DNA from: Picosynechococcus sp. PCC 7117
Lineage (GTDB): Bacteria > Cyanobacteriota > Cyanobacteriia > Cyanobacteriales > MRBY01
Direction: 5' to 3'
Assembly (NCBI RefSeq): GCF_001693275.1
Contig: NZ_CP016482.1
Span: 1-64,000 of the forward strand
DNA: 64,000 bases
Positions 16,797 to 24,881 of this stretch are shown piece after piece. How positions within the stretch are numbered: position 1 is the stretch's first letter; every line of letters starts with the position of its first letter. A program made the translations under genes and the position numbers. The notes beneath the pieces are model-generated. The model was given only the letters and a program-made list of their open reading frames with translations. It searched no databases and had not been told where the DNA came from.

Positions 16797-17333
16797 ATGA
16801 CTGCTTTAAATGTCACAGATCTCAACGCCCTTTCTTTCCCGGAGGCGATCGCCTTTACCCAAACCTGGCTCGAACAGGTTGAATCCCAAAAATTAACGGA
16901 TGCGAAAATTCTGGCGCAGATGCAGGCGTTATTGAGTTACCGGGATGGGGTGCGGGGCTTTTTTGTGAGTTATTTAACGGGCAATAGCCCCCTTGCGGAT
17001 CAACCGCCAGCGATTTTTCTGGACGGGTTCACCCAGGTGGCTGAACACATCTACGAGATTTTGGTGAAAAATGTGGCGATGTCTACGGCCATGGCGATCG
17101 CCCACCGACGCAACGGTGACTTTAACCAGCAGCAGGGTTCGGAACGGGTCAAAATACGCTCTCTAAATCTCCTCAAACAACTGGAACAGCGCAATGTCAT
17201 TTTTAAAAATGAGCGATTACGCCTGCTGCAAACCCTCGAAGCTGGCTCAGGAGATTACCAAGATTTTTTACAACGTTGGCAATATGACCCAGAGCAATGT
17301 GATGCGATTCGGCGATCGCTGCAACTCATTTAG
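16797..17333 (+). CDS. Conserved-looking protein of unknown function
   Basis: 178 residues, soluble, mostly helical. I do not recognise the family. It has no signal peptide or membrane segment. Gln and Glu/Arg-rich stretches (about 105-150, RRNGDFNQQQGSERVKIRSL then LLKQLEQRN) suggest a helical bundle. It is the last gene of the uptake cluster, 64 bp after the binding protein, on the same strand, and contains HIP1 sites like its neighbours, so it is native. Its last 241 bp are duplicated at 18071-18311, beyond a MazEF-like pair. Start ATG 16797; no better alternative. Confidence 0.75.
   Translation: MTALNVTDLNALSFPEAIAFTQTWLEQVESQKLTDAKILAQMQALLSYRDGVRGFFVSYLTGNSPLADQPPAIFLDGFTQVAEHIYEILVKNVAMSTAMAIAHRRNGDFNQQQGSERVKIRSLNLLKQLEQRNVIFKNERLRLLQTLEAGSGDYQDFLQRWQYDPEQCDAIRRSLQLI
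17093..17333 (+). repeat. Left copy of a 241-bp direct duplication
   Basis: Bases 17093-17333, the 3' end of the unknown gene including its stop, match 18071-18311 with about 15 substitutions (about 94% identity) and no gaps, at a constant offset of 978 bp. The MazEF-like pair lies between the copies. Confidence 0.95.
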
Positions 17334-17395
17334 GGGATTACAGCTAGCGAGGTCAGGTGAATTTTGATTGAAAACTTTGGTAGAACAGGACAGAC

Positions 17396-17722
17396 CTAAA
17401 TCAAAAGAGGCTCTAACCTCGCGAGTACGTCATTAAGAGTGTCAAGGGGAAGTTGTTCCACAATTTTTGCTTTCCTGGCTCGACAGTCCACCGCCCGGAT
17501 TTGATCGACCAGGATGACGCCTTGGGTTTTGATATTAGGCGGAAGTTTCACCTCAAACACCCAGCCTTTTTCTTTACTCGTGATTGGACAGATTAGGGTC
17601 AGATTAGAAATACGGTTATATTCCTCAGGAGAAATCACGATCGCCGGACGATAACCTGATTGTTCACTACCTGTGCGGGGATTCAGTTCGAGAAAAATAA
17701 TATCCCCCCGCTTAGGAACCAT
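17396..17722 (-). CDS. MazF/PemK-like toxin
   Basis: A 108-residue endoribonuclease toxin of the MazF/PemK family: MVPKRGDIIFLELNPRTGSE at the N-terminus, then SGYRPAIVISPEEYNR with the conserved Arg-Pro, LICPITSK with the Thr/Ser catalytic region, and VDQIRAVDCRARK. MazF toxins cut single-stranded mRNA. I chose ATG 17720-17722, which follows the antitoxin stop by 11 bp; a longer frame overlaps the antitoxin. Length is the family norm. It ends 62 bp after the convergent unknown gene. Confidence 0.9.
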   Translation of the reverse strand: MVPKRGDIIFLELNPRTGSEQSGYRPAIVISPEEYNRISNLTLICPITSKEKGWVFEVKLPPNIKTQGVILVDQIRAVDCRARKAKIVEQLPLDTLNDVLARLEPLLI

Positions 17723-17733
17723 ACCGTTAATTT

Positions 17734-17976
17734 TTACCAAGACTCTTCTCCTTGGGCTTCCCCCCAATCCACTTCAGAATGCTGTGCTTCAGGTTTTGCA
17801 TCCTTGAGTAATTCCGCAAGGCTATATTTTGGTCGAGCAAGGCTCAAAATAATTTGGTTGTTTTCCATTGATATCGTCACCTGTTCCCCTTCCTGCCAAC
17901 CGCATTGCTGGAGCATGGATTGAGGCAAACGAATACCAAAAGAGTTGCCCCATTTCGTGATTTTTTGGGTGATCAT
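17734..17976 (-). CDS. MazE/AbrB-type antitoxin
   Basis: 80 residues with the swapped-hairpin AbrB DNA-binding domain: ITKWGNSFGIRLPQSMLQQ and GEQVTISMENNQIIL, then an acidic disordered tail (EAQHSEVDWGEAQGEESW) that would wrap the toxin. It autoregulates the operon in related systems. Start ATG 17974-17976 (MITQK); an ATG five codons upstream exists. The toxin follows immediately. Confidence 0.9.
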   Translation of the reverse strand: MITQKITKWGNSFGIRLPQSMLQQCGWQEGEQVTISMENNQIILSLARPKYSLAELLKDAKPEAQHSEVDWGEAQGEESW

Positions 17977-18070
17977 GTGGGGGATCTCCAAATACAGTGT
18001 TTATACATTGAGTATACAACACGATCATTATCAAAGTCGTTAGTGCTAAAGCTGACCTGTTTTCTATAGA

Positions 18071-18311
18071 GGCGATCGCCCACCGACGCAACGGTGACTA
18101 TAACCAGCAGCAGGGTTCGGAACGGGTCAAAACACGCTCTTTGAATCTTCTCAAGCAACTGGAACAGCGCAATGTCATTTTTAGAAATGAGCGATTACGC
18201 CTGCTGCAAACCCTCGAAGCTGGCTCAGGAGATTACCAAGATTTTTTACAACGTTGGCAATATGATCCAGAGCAGTGCGAAGCGATTCGGCGATCGCTAC
18301 AATCAATTTAG
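18071..18311 (+). pseudogene. Truncated duplicate of the 3' end of the unknown gene
   Basis: Copy of 17093-17333 including the stop codon. The frame is open leftward to 18012 but has no ATG or GTG there, so it is not a gene. Several of the 15 differences are synonymous third-position changes, which suggests it diverged as coding DNA (for example from another strain's allele) rather than decaying here. It marks the right edge of the segment that carries the MazEF-like pair. Confidence 0.85.
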
Positions 18312-18353
18312 AAGATTTTATAATTGGTGATCATTTTGAGAATCTGCATTTTT

Positions 18354-18842
18354 TTAACTATGATGAGAAAACAGATTATGTTTCAAATTCCCATTAATTG
18401 ATTCATGTTTTACTTTTTCCCATTCTTCTTTTAAAAGTTTTTGAGAAACAATTATTAATTCCTCCATTATTTTTTGTCGCTCATCAATTTTAGAATCATG
18501 TGTTAGTTTAGTTATTTTTTCGATCAGATTTACAATTTCACGATCATTTTTTCCGTCTGGGTTAAGTCTCAATTGAATCAAATATTTTAATTGATCAAGC
18601 TCACTTAATATTTCTACTTTTTTAGCTGTATCGTCAATTGGAGTCATACACCAAGTATGAGTATAGCCTAGAAATAATCCTATTTCCTTCCTAAGTAACT
18701 CAATCCATTTAATCCGCTGATTTGTGACAGTATTGATAAACGTCGTTTTTTTATTATTATAGTAGTTGTAGATTAAATTTCCAACACCAAGAAGAAATGT
18801 CAACAAAATCCAAACAGAATACCAAGTATCTTTGTCTATCAT
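18354..18842 (-). CDS. Membrane-anchored hypothetical protein, AT-rich
   Basis: 162 residues with one N-terminal membrane segment (about 8-28, WYSVWILLTFLLGVGNLIYN) and a long charged, largely helical cytoplasmic part (about 35-150). I do not recognise a named family. Base composition is clearly richer in A+T than its neighbours and there is no HIP1 site, so it was probably acquired. It stands alone, beyond the duplicated fragment at 18071-18311. Start ATG 18840-18842. Confidence 0.7.
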   Translation of the reverse strand: MIDKDTWYSVWILLTFLLGVGNLIYNYYNNKKTTFINTVTNQRIKWIELLRKEIGLFLGYTHTWCMTPIDDTAKKVEILSELDQLKYLIQLRLNPDGKNDREIVNLIEKITKLTHDSKIDERQKIMEELIIVSQKLLKEEWEKVKHESINGNLKHNLFSHHS

Positions 18843-19105
18843 TATTTATTTAACGCTTACTTTATTTTTTTACATGAAGCAAGAAGCCTATATATAAATC
18901 AACTCCATAATCTTTCGTAAAAAAATATTAGCGTATACTTTTAAATCTTAGTTGACAAAGATCACTTTTCTTTACACTAAGTATAAAAGGATGAATCATC
19001 ACGTTACCTTTCATTTTTCAGACTTTGCTCCTAATATCTGCACCGAATGACTTCAACAGCAGATTAAAGACTCACAATCTTAATCTCCTCACCAGTGGCG
19101 ATCGC

Positions 19106-19921
19106 CTAATATTTCTGATGATCTTTGACGAGTTGGCGATCGCCTTGGGAAATGGGAATACACATCGGCGTGTGGGTGATCGGGTCGGGGATAATTTCCG
19201 CTTGCAACCGAAACACATCCGCCACCATCGTTTGGGTCATTACCTCGCTGGGGTGGCCCTGGCTGTAGAGTTTGCCGTTTTTAATCGTGACGAGGTGATC
19301 TGCATAGCGACAGGCCAGATTTAGCTCATGGAGCACCATCACAATGGTTTTACCCTCCGTGCGGTTGAGGTGAAACAGCAGATCTAAAACTTCAATTTGA
19401 TGAGCCAAATCTAAGAAAGTTGTCGGTTCATCCAGTAATAAAATGTCAGTGTTTTGCGCCAAGGCGATCGCAATCCAAGCCCGCTGCCGTTGGCCACCAG
19501 ACAGAGTATCCAGATCCCGGTCTGCAAATTCTTGCATTCCCGTAATTTGCAACGCTTTTTCGACGTAATATTCATCTTCCTTTGACCACTGCTGCCACCA
19601 AGTTTGGTGGGGATAGCGGCCCTGGGCAACAAGATCCCGCACCGTTAGCCCTTCCGGGGCCGTGGGATTTTGGGGGAGAATGCCCAGCCGTTTGGCGATC
19701 GCCTGATTAGAATACTTTTGAATTGCCTTACCATCGAGGTAAATATTGCCCTGTTTTGGGGGAAGTAGTCGCGCTAAACCCCGCAACAGCGTTGATTTGC
19801 CTGAGCCATTCGCCCCTACTAAAATCGTAATTTTTTCAGCAGGAATCGCCAGATTAAACTGCTCGACAATTGTCTTCTTGCCGTAATTTAAGGTGAGTTG
19901 CTTCGCGCTCAGTTGGCTCAT
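19106..19921 (-). CDS. FecE/FepC-type ferric-siderophore ABC ATPase
   Basis: 271 residues. Walker [10 protein letters not shown], signature LSGGQRQR, Walker [13 protein letters not shown] and switch His ([10 protein letters not shown]) are intact. It follows the second permease gene by three bases, and completes a FecCDE importer for ferric-siderophores with 19925-20962 and 20959-22023. It is the last gene of the run that starts with tonB. The three receptor modules upstream contain no ATPase of this kind, so they probably share it. Confidence 0.93.
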   Translation of the reverse strand: MSQLSAKQLTLNYGKKTIVEQFNLAIPAEKITILVGANGSGKSTLLRGLARLLPPKQGNIYLDGKAIQKYSNQAIAKRLGILPQNPTAPEGLTVRDLVAQGRYPHQTWWQQWSKEDEYYVEKALQITGMQEFADRDLDTLSGGQRQRAWIAIALAQNTDILLLDEPTTFLDLAHQIEVLDLLFHLNRTEGKTIVMVLHELNLACRYADHLVTIKNGKLYSQGHPSEVMTQTMVADVFRLQAEIIPDPITHTPMCIPISQGDRQLVKDHQKY

Positions 19922-19924
19922 GGT

Positions 19925-20962
19925 TTAACGTTGTTTGATCAATAAATAGAGAAAATAGGGGGCACCAAGGATCGCGGTAATAATGCCACAGGGCAATTCC
20001 AAGGGCGCAAATAAAACGCGACCAATCAAGTCCGCCACCACCACCAAGCAGCCGCCCATCAAAGCCGCAGTCGGCAATAATCCTTGGTGAACATTGCCGA
20101 CCCACTGGCGCGCAATGTGGGGTGCAACTAAGCCGACAAACCCAATGGCCCCCGCCGTTGCCACCGATGCCCCGGCCAAGGCCGTACTGACCAAGATTAA
20201 TAATCCCCGTCGCACCTCGATGGAAACCCCTAAACCTTGGGCGAGGTCATCACCGAGATGAAAGCCGTTTAATTCTTTACTCATGAACCAAGCCACACTA
20301 CTGCCGATCACGATCCACGGCACGAGGGCGATCGCCTGCTCCCAACTGCGCCCATAGACACTGCCCGCCAGCCACACCAACGCCTGGGAAACTTGATTGA
20401 TGTTGCCGAAGGTGACGAGTAAATTGGTCAGGGCCGCCGCAATCAAATTGAAACCAATGCCCACCAAAATGAGTCGCAAGGGTGAACTGCCTCCCTGCCA
20501 AGCGATCAGATAAATCAACACCGTCACCGCCAGGGCACCACCAAAGGCCGCGAGGGGTAATACCGCCACAGACACGCCCGGAAAGATCACAATTAAACTC
20601 ACCGCTGCCAAGGCTGCACCGCTATTGATGCCGATAATGCCCGGTTCCGCTAAGGGATTGCGGGTTAAGCTCTGGATAATTGTCCCGGCGATCGCCAAGC
20701 CCACTCCCACCAGCCAGGCCACTAAAATTCGGGGCAAACGCAGGGTCAACAAGACAAAGCTGGCATCACTATCGCCGTTAAAACCCAGTAATGTTTGGAG
20801 AATTTCAAGGGGCGGAATAAAAAATTCCCCCACGCCCAAGCTGATGATCATCGCCGCGAGGGTACTTAGGAATAAAAAGGCGATCGCCAAGGGCACCCGT
20901 CGGTCTAACTGCAACGAAACGGGCAAAAAATGAGGCCGCACAGTAAGGGGCGTTTTATTCAT
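19925..20962 (-). CDS. Ferric-siderophore ABC permease, second subunit (FecD-like)
   Basis: 345 residues with about nine to ten membrane helices. Landmarks: LRLPRILVAWLVGVGLAIAG, IIQSLTRNPLAEPGIIGINS, and the coupling region GAIGFVGLVAPHIARQWVG. Start ATG 20960-20962 (MNKTPLTV) overlaps the stop of the upstream permease as ATGA; the frame's apparent 90-residue upstream extension lies inside that gene and is rejected. It should form a heterodimer with the upstream permease. Confidence 0.92.
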   Translation of the reverse strand: MNKTPLTVRPHFLPVSLQLDRRVPLAIAFLFLSTLAAMIISLGVGEFFIPPLEILQTLLGFNGDSDASFVLLTLRLPRILVAWLVGVGLAIAGTIIQSLTRNPLAEPGIIGINSGAALAAVSLIVIFPGVSVAVLPLAAFGGALAVTVLIYLIAWQGGSSPLRLILVGIGFNLIAAALTNLLVTFGNINQVSQALVWLAGSVYGRSWEQAIALVPWIVIGSSVAWFMSKELNGFHLGDDLAQGLGVSIEVRRGLLILVSTALAGASVATAGAIGFVGLVAPHIARQWVGNVHQGLLPTAALMGGCLVVVADLIGRVLFAPLELPCGIITAILGAPYFLYLLIKQR

Positions 20963-22023
20963 CGTTTCACCTTGGCACGAATCAGGTAAATAAAGAATGG
21001 CGCACCAAGGAGGGGCATCACCAAACCAACGGGCAATTCCTGGGGTTGAATGAGCAACCGCGCCAGAATATCCGCCCACAGCAGCAAAATTCCGCCCATT
21101 GCCGCTGCATAGGGCAAGATCCAGCGGTATTCCGTCCCCACCAAAAATCGGGTCATGTGCGGCACAATCAGTCCCACAAAGCCAATCGGCCCGGCGATCG
21201 CCACACTCCCCCCAGCCAACAGCAGCACACAAACCGCCGCCAAAACCTTAATCACGAGGGTATTTTGTCCCAATCCCTGGGCCATATCCTGCCCCAAACT
21301 GAGCAGGGTGATTTGTTTACCAAGGCTCAAAGAAAGCAATAAACCCACCACTAAATAGGGCAAAACCTGGAGAAGCAAATCAAGATCTCGACCGGCCACC
21401 GAACCCGCTAACCAAAAACGAATTTGATCTAGGGTTTGTTGACTGACGATTAAAATGCCGCTGGTCATGGACGCGAGAAAAGCGGTAAAAGAAGCTCCCA
21501 CCAAGGTCAAATTGAGCGGCGAAGCCCCACCCCGACCCAGGGACGCAAAGCCATAGACTAAAACCGCCGTTAAACCCGCACCTAATAAAGCAAAACCCGC
21601 ATAAAGATTCATAGAAGCCCCCCCACCGATTAACGTCGCTAACACCACCGCAAAGGCCGCCCCCGCATTTACCCCCAAAATCGCCGGAGAAGCTAAAGGA
21701 TTTCCGGTAATCCCCTGCATCAGGCTCCCCGCAACGGCCAGAGCCGAACCGACCACCAAGGCAATGAGCGATCGCGGTAAACGGACTGTCCGAATCACAA
21801 GCTGTTCCGTTGACCCATCAAATTGAAAAATTGACCCATAAATTTCTGCCACAGAAATATCAGCCGCCCCAAAATTCAGACTAGCTAAAAAACTCACCAG
21901 AAGTAGGGCAAAGCTGATCAATAAACCTCCCATGAGACGTATTGATCGGGGTAAAAATAAAGCGGAAAAAAAATTGGTTTGGGTCACAACAATTGAAAAA
22001 TCAACCGAAACGGCATAGGGCAA
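20959..22023 (-). CDS. Ferric-siderophore ABC permease, first subunit (FecC-like)
   Basis: 354 residues, about ten membrane helices. It has VRLPRSLIALVVGSALAVAG, LMQGITGNPLASPAILGVNA and GPIGFVGLIVPHMTRFLVG, the standard FecCD signatures. It is translationally coupled to the next permease (ATGA) and follows the MORN-protein gene by 27 bp in the same run as tonB. Start ATG 22021-22023. Confidence 0.92.
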   Translation of the reverse strand: MPYAVSVDFSIVVTQTNFFSALFLPRSIRLMGGLLISFALLLVSFLASLNFGAADISVAEIYGSIFQFDGSTEQLVIRTVRLPRSLIALVVGSALAVAGSLMQGITGNPLASPAILGVNAGAAFAVVLATLIGGGASMNLYAGFALLGAGLTAVLVYGFASLGRGGASPLNLTLVGASFTAFLASMTSGILIVSQQTLDQIRFWLAGSVAGRDLDLLLQVLPYLVVGLLLSLSLGKQITLLSLGQDMAQGLGQNTLVIKVLAAVCVLLLAGGSVAIAGPIGFVGLIVPHMTRFLVGTEYRWILPYAAAMGGILLLWADILARLLIQPQELPVGLVMPLLGAPFFIYLIRAKVKR

Positions 22024-22050
22024 GCTTAAAAAAAATCAGAAATAGGAATA

Positions 22051-22956
22051 TTATTCAACTAATTCCCCTTCATCCCAGGTGCCTTCGATGCGGGTGCCAT
22101 CGCTGAAAATATAAACCCCGGCCCCCTGGTAAAGATCATTTTGAAAATTGCCTTCGTAGCGATCACCATCGGCATATTCACAGACCCCTTGGCCGTTGAG
22201 CAGATTATCGGCAAACTCCCCTTCACAGCGATCGCCATTTTGGTAAGTAAAAGTGCCTTGGCCCACAAAGTTACCACCCACAAATTCGCCAGCATATTCA
22301 TTGCCATTGGCGAGGGTATAAACCCCTTGGCCGGTAATTGCGCCGAGGGCCACTGCTCCGGTGTACTGGCTGCCATCGCTAAAGGTAAATGTTCCTTCCC
22401 CATCTGGGAGATCGTTTTTTAGCTCGCCTTCATAGCGATCGCCATTGCTATATTCACAGGAACCCGGCCCCGTAAGATTTCCCTCTACAACTGTACCCGT
22501 ACAGCGATCGCCATTTTGGTAGGTGAAAGTCCCCTCACCGCTGGGTACCCCGGCAACAAATTCGCCAGTATAGCTGCCGCCATCGGTAGTGGTAAAAGTG
22601 CCTTGGCCATGGGGTTGTCCTGCTGCAAATTCGCCTTCGTAGCGATCGCCATTGGCATATTCTCGGATACCTTCGCCTTGGATCTGTCCACCTTGGAATT
22701 CCCCTTCATAGCGGCCATCCGTCGCAAAAGTGTAGATTCCTTCCCCTTCTTTTTGCCCCGCGACAAATTCGCCTTCATAGCGATCGCCATTGCCATATTC
22801 ACAAGTAACCTGGCCCTGAAGTTGACCTTCCACCAGTTCCCCTTCGCATTGGCCACCATTCGGTAAAGAGATAGTCACTGCATTGGCGATCGCCCCTGTA
22901 GAGAGAGTGCCTAAAGCTGCTAAACCCAAAGAAAAAAATGTCTTGTAAATGACCAT
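22051..22956 (-). CDS. Exported MORN-repeat protein
   Basis: 301 residues: a signal peptide (residues 1-26, ending GAIANA) and then essentially twelve consecutive 23-residue MORN repeats of the form RYEGEFxxGxxxGxGxYxFxDG (positions about 30-300). The repeats form an elongated beta-sheet ribbon in known MORN proteins. No catalytic domain follows. The gene lies between tonB and the FecCD permeases, 27 bp before the latter, so it is expressed with siderophore import. Exported to the periplasm or outer surface, it may act as a scaffold or bind the envelope. Role unknown. Confidence 0.88.
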   Translation of the reverse strand: MVIYKTFFSLGLAALGTLSTGAIANAVTISLPNGGQCEGELVEGQLQGQVTCEYGNGDRYEGEFVAGQKEGEGIYTFATDGRYEGEFQGGQIQGEGIREYANGDRYEGEFAAGQPHGQGTFTTTDGGSYTGEFVAGVPSGEGTFTYQNGDRCTGTVVEGNLTGPGSCEYSNGDRYEGELKNDLPDGEGTFTFSDGSQYTGAVALGAITGQGVYTLANGNEYAGEFVGGNFVGQGTFTYQNGDRCEGEFADNLLNGQGVCEYADGDRYEGNFQNDLYQGAGVYIFSDGTRIEGTWDEGELVE

Positions 22957-23021
22957 AATCTAATTGCAATCTTCAAATATTCAAATAAAGTAATGACTCA
23001 AAACATACGAACCAATCAGAC

Positions 23022-24482
23022 CTAACCACCCGTTTCCGATGTGGGTACCGCCTGTTGCTGTTGTTGCTGTTGACGCTGCCGTTCTAGTTCGACTTGGCGT
23101 TGACGTTCAGCTTCCGCCTGTCTCTGACGCTCAAGCTCAGCCTGGCGTTGTCTTTCCTGTTCAGCTTGTCTTTGACGCTGCCGTTCTAGTTCGACTTGGC
23201 GTTGACGTTCAGCTTCCGCCTGTCTCTGCCTTTCCGCTTCTGCTTGTTGCTGTCGTTCGGCCTCGGCCTGTCTTTGTTGCTCGGCTTCCGCCTGGCGTTG
23301 CTGTTCTTGGGCTTGATTTTCCTGTTGTTCTTGTTGTTGGCGCGCTAATTCCGCCTGGCGTTGACGTTCGGCCTCGGCTTGTCGCTGCCATTCCAGTTCA
23401 GCTTGGCGTTGCTCCTCTGCTTCCGTTTGGCGCTGTTTAGCCTCCCGTTCAAAGTCAGTGCCCGGTTGCGCAAAGTTAATCGCTAAACGTACCCGCCGCT
23501 GTTCACCACTGGGACAACGAATGCCCCGGGCAGCGGAGAGGGCCGCCTGATCAAGGGCTGAGTAATTACTAGAGCGCAGGATTCTTGCTTGGGCCACACT
23601 GCCATTTGTACTTGTAATCACCTCAACCACAGGTCTTGCCTCAATTCCCCTAGAGGCAAGGGAAGCAGGAAACTGCGGTTGGCTGGGGGCAGAACAACCG
23701 GCTCCAGATGCGACAGGGGCCGCAGGGGGATTATTGCTTGGGCGAGTTGGGGCAGACCGTTGGGCTGCTGTTTGATTGCCGGGCCTACCGCTACTGTTTG
23801 TGTTGGGATTACCTTGGCGATTTTCGTTCTGCAGGCTGCCACGGAGACCTGCATTATTGGCTGCACTAAGGGGGGCGGAGGAAACACCAGGACTTGTTGG
23901 CTTAGAACGGTTCGCTCCGGTTGCCGTGCTCCCAGGCTTTGTGGTGGCATTGCGCTCGGCTCCTGATGCGGCGGCCTGTAGTTGACCCCGCAATGGGTTT
24001 GAATTTTCAGGCGATAGGGGAGCAGGGGCATCCTCGGACACCGGAGGTTCCGGTTCGGACGCAGATTCCTGGGATTCTGGCTCAGAGGTCGTTTCCTGAA
24101 CCTGGGGTTCTGGCGGTGCTTCCTGGGGGCGAACTGTAGGAGCCGCAGCCGTTACCGTTGGCTGGGGGATTGGCACAGGGCTATTGGTCACTGCACTTGG
24201 AGCAGGCACACTCGGAGTTGCCGCAGATGTTGGCAGAGTGTCCAGGGGTTCTGGAGGTGTTTCTTCCGTGACTTCCGGCTCTTCAACAGGCGGCGTTTCA
24301 GTGACGATAAATTCTAAGGGCGGTTGTTCCGTAGAGACCGTTTCTACCGGGGGTAACCAGCGCAACCCTAACAAAGCCCCTGCGTGGAGGACAACAGAGC
24401 CTGTCAACCCGCAGGCCAACCATTTTTTCAGGACTTCTTGTTCATTTTGCCGCTCTTGCTGACAAAGGTCAGACATACTCAT
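23022..24482 (-). CDS. tonB: TonB-family energy transducer with a 149-residue C-terminal coiled tail
   Basis: 486 residues. A single membrane anchor (about 21-43, ending LLGLRWLPP), an acidic Pro/Glu-rich periplasmic spacer (50-260), and a TonB C-terminal domain (about 262-337) with FPASLASRGIEARPVVEV, SVAQARILRSSNYSALDQAA and RRVRLAINF. Unlike normal TonB, it continues for 149 residues almost wholly of Gln, Arg, Glu and Ala (repeating RQAEAERQ), predicted as one long charged helix, ending VPTSETGG. It should energise the receptors here; no ExbB or ExbD is in the window. The starts ATG 24482 and 24476 are both possible; GGAAAG precedes the first. First gene of the run tonB-MORN-FecCDE. Confidence 0.88.
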   Translation of the reverse strand: MSMSDLCQQERQNEQEVLKKWLACGLTGSVVLHAGALLGLRWLPPVETVSTEQPPLEFIVTETPPVEEPEVTEETPPEPLDTLPTSAATPSVPAPSAVTNSPVPIPQPTVTAAAPTVRPQEAPPEPQVQETTSEPESQESASEPEPPVSEDAPAPLSPENSNPLRGQLQAAASGAERNATTKPGSTATGANRSKPTSPGVSSAPLSAANNAGLRGSLQNENRQGNPNTNSSGRPGNQTAAQRSAPTRPSNNPPAAPVASGAGCSAPSQPQFPASLASRGIEARPVVEVITSTNGSVAQARILRSSNYSALDQAALSAARGIRCPSGEQRRVRLAINFAQPGTDFEREAKQRQTEAEEQRQAELEWQRQAEAERQRQAELARQQQEQQENQAQEQQRQAEAEQQRQAEAERQQQAEAERQRQAEAERQRQVELERQRQRQAEQERQRQAELERQRQAEAERQRQVELERQRQQQQQQQAVPTSETGG

Positions 24483-24881
24483 GGGGCTTTCCTTACCATC
24501 AGTTGCAAAGTTACTGTAAAGCAACCTACAGCTTATCAGTAATAAGAATTTATTTCAATAAAAATTCTTCAACAAAATAAAGTTATTCAAGGATGCTTTA
24601 GAAAAATAAAGCTAAAATCAATTGTTAATGGGTTTATTGGTAAATTTCTGGCAAAAATACGGCAATTCTTACAAATTATGTCTTACGTACTAGATTTTTG
24701 GATAACTTTAAGTGATTCCATACCTGGAGACTTTCCAAAAAGTTTCCTAACCTGCTACAACTGCAAGACATTACCAGACAAAATAATGCCTCCCTTTCTC
24801 AAAGAGAAACATTCTAGAGAGCAAAAGCATAATTTCTGATACTGCTTAAGTCTCCTTCCGTGGGTCAAGGTTTGGTACGAG
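24483..24881. other. Gap upstream of tonB
   Basis: About 400 bp, AT-rich. It must contain the end of the receptor/binding-protein unit and the tonB promoter. A small hairpin TTTCTC/GAGAAA is visible near 24796. An AT-rich stretch around 24530-24560 (AATAAATTCTTATTACTGAT on the minus strand) loosely resembles a Fur box, but the match is poor. No gene seen. Confidence 0.4.

Noticed and set aside
22141-22866. Frames opposite or within the MORN gene
   Set aside because: Repetitive coding DNA keeps other frames open; no independent support.
23039-24139. Several plus-strand frames opposite tonB
   Set aside because: They mirror the low-complexity Gln/Arg/Pro coding of tonB.
24530-24560. Fur box upstream of tonB
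   Set aside because: AT-rich similarity only; matches to the 19-bp consensus are too few to call by eye.
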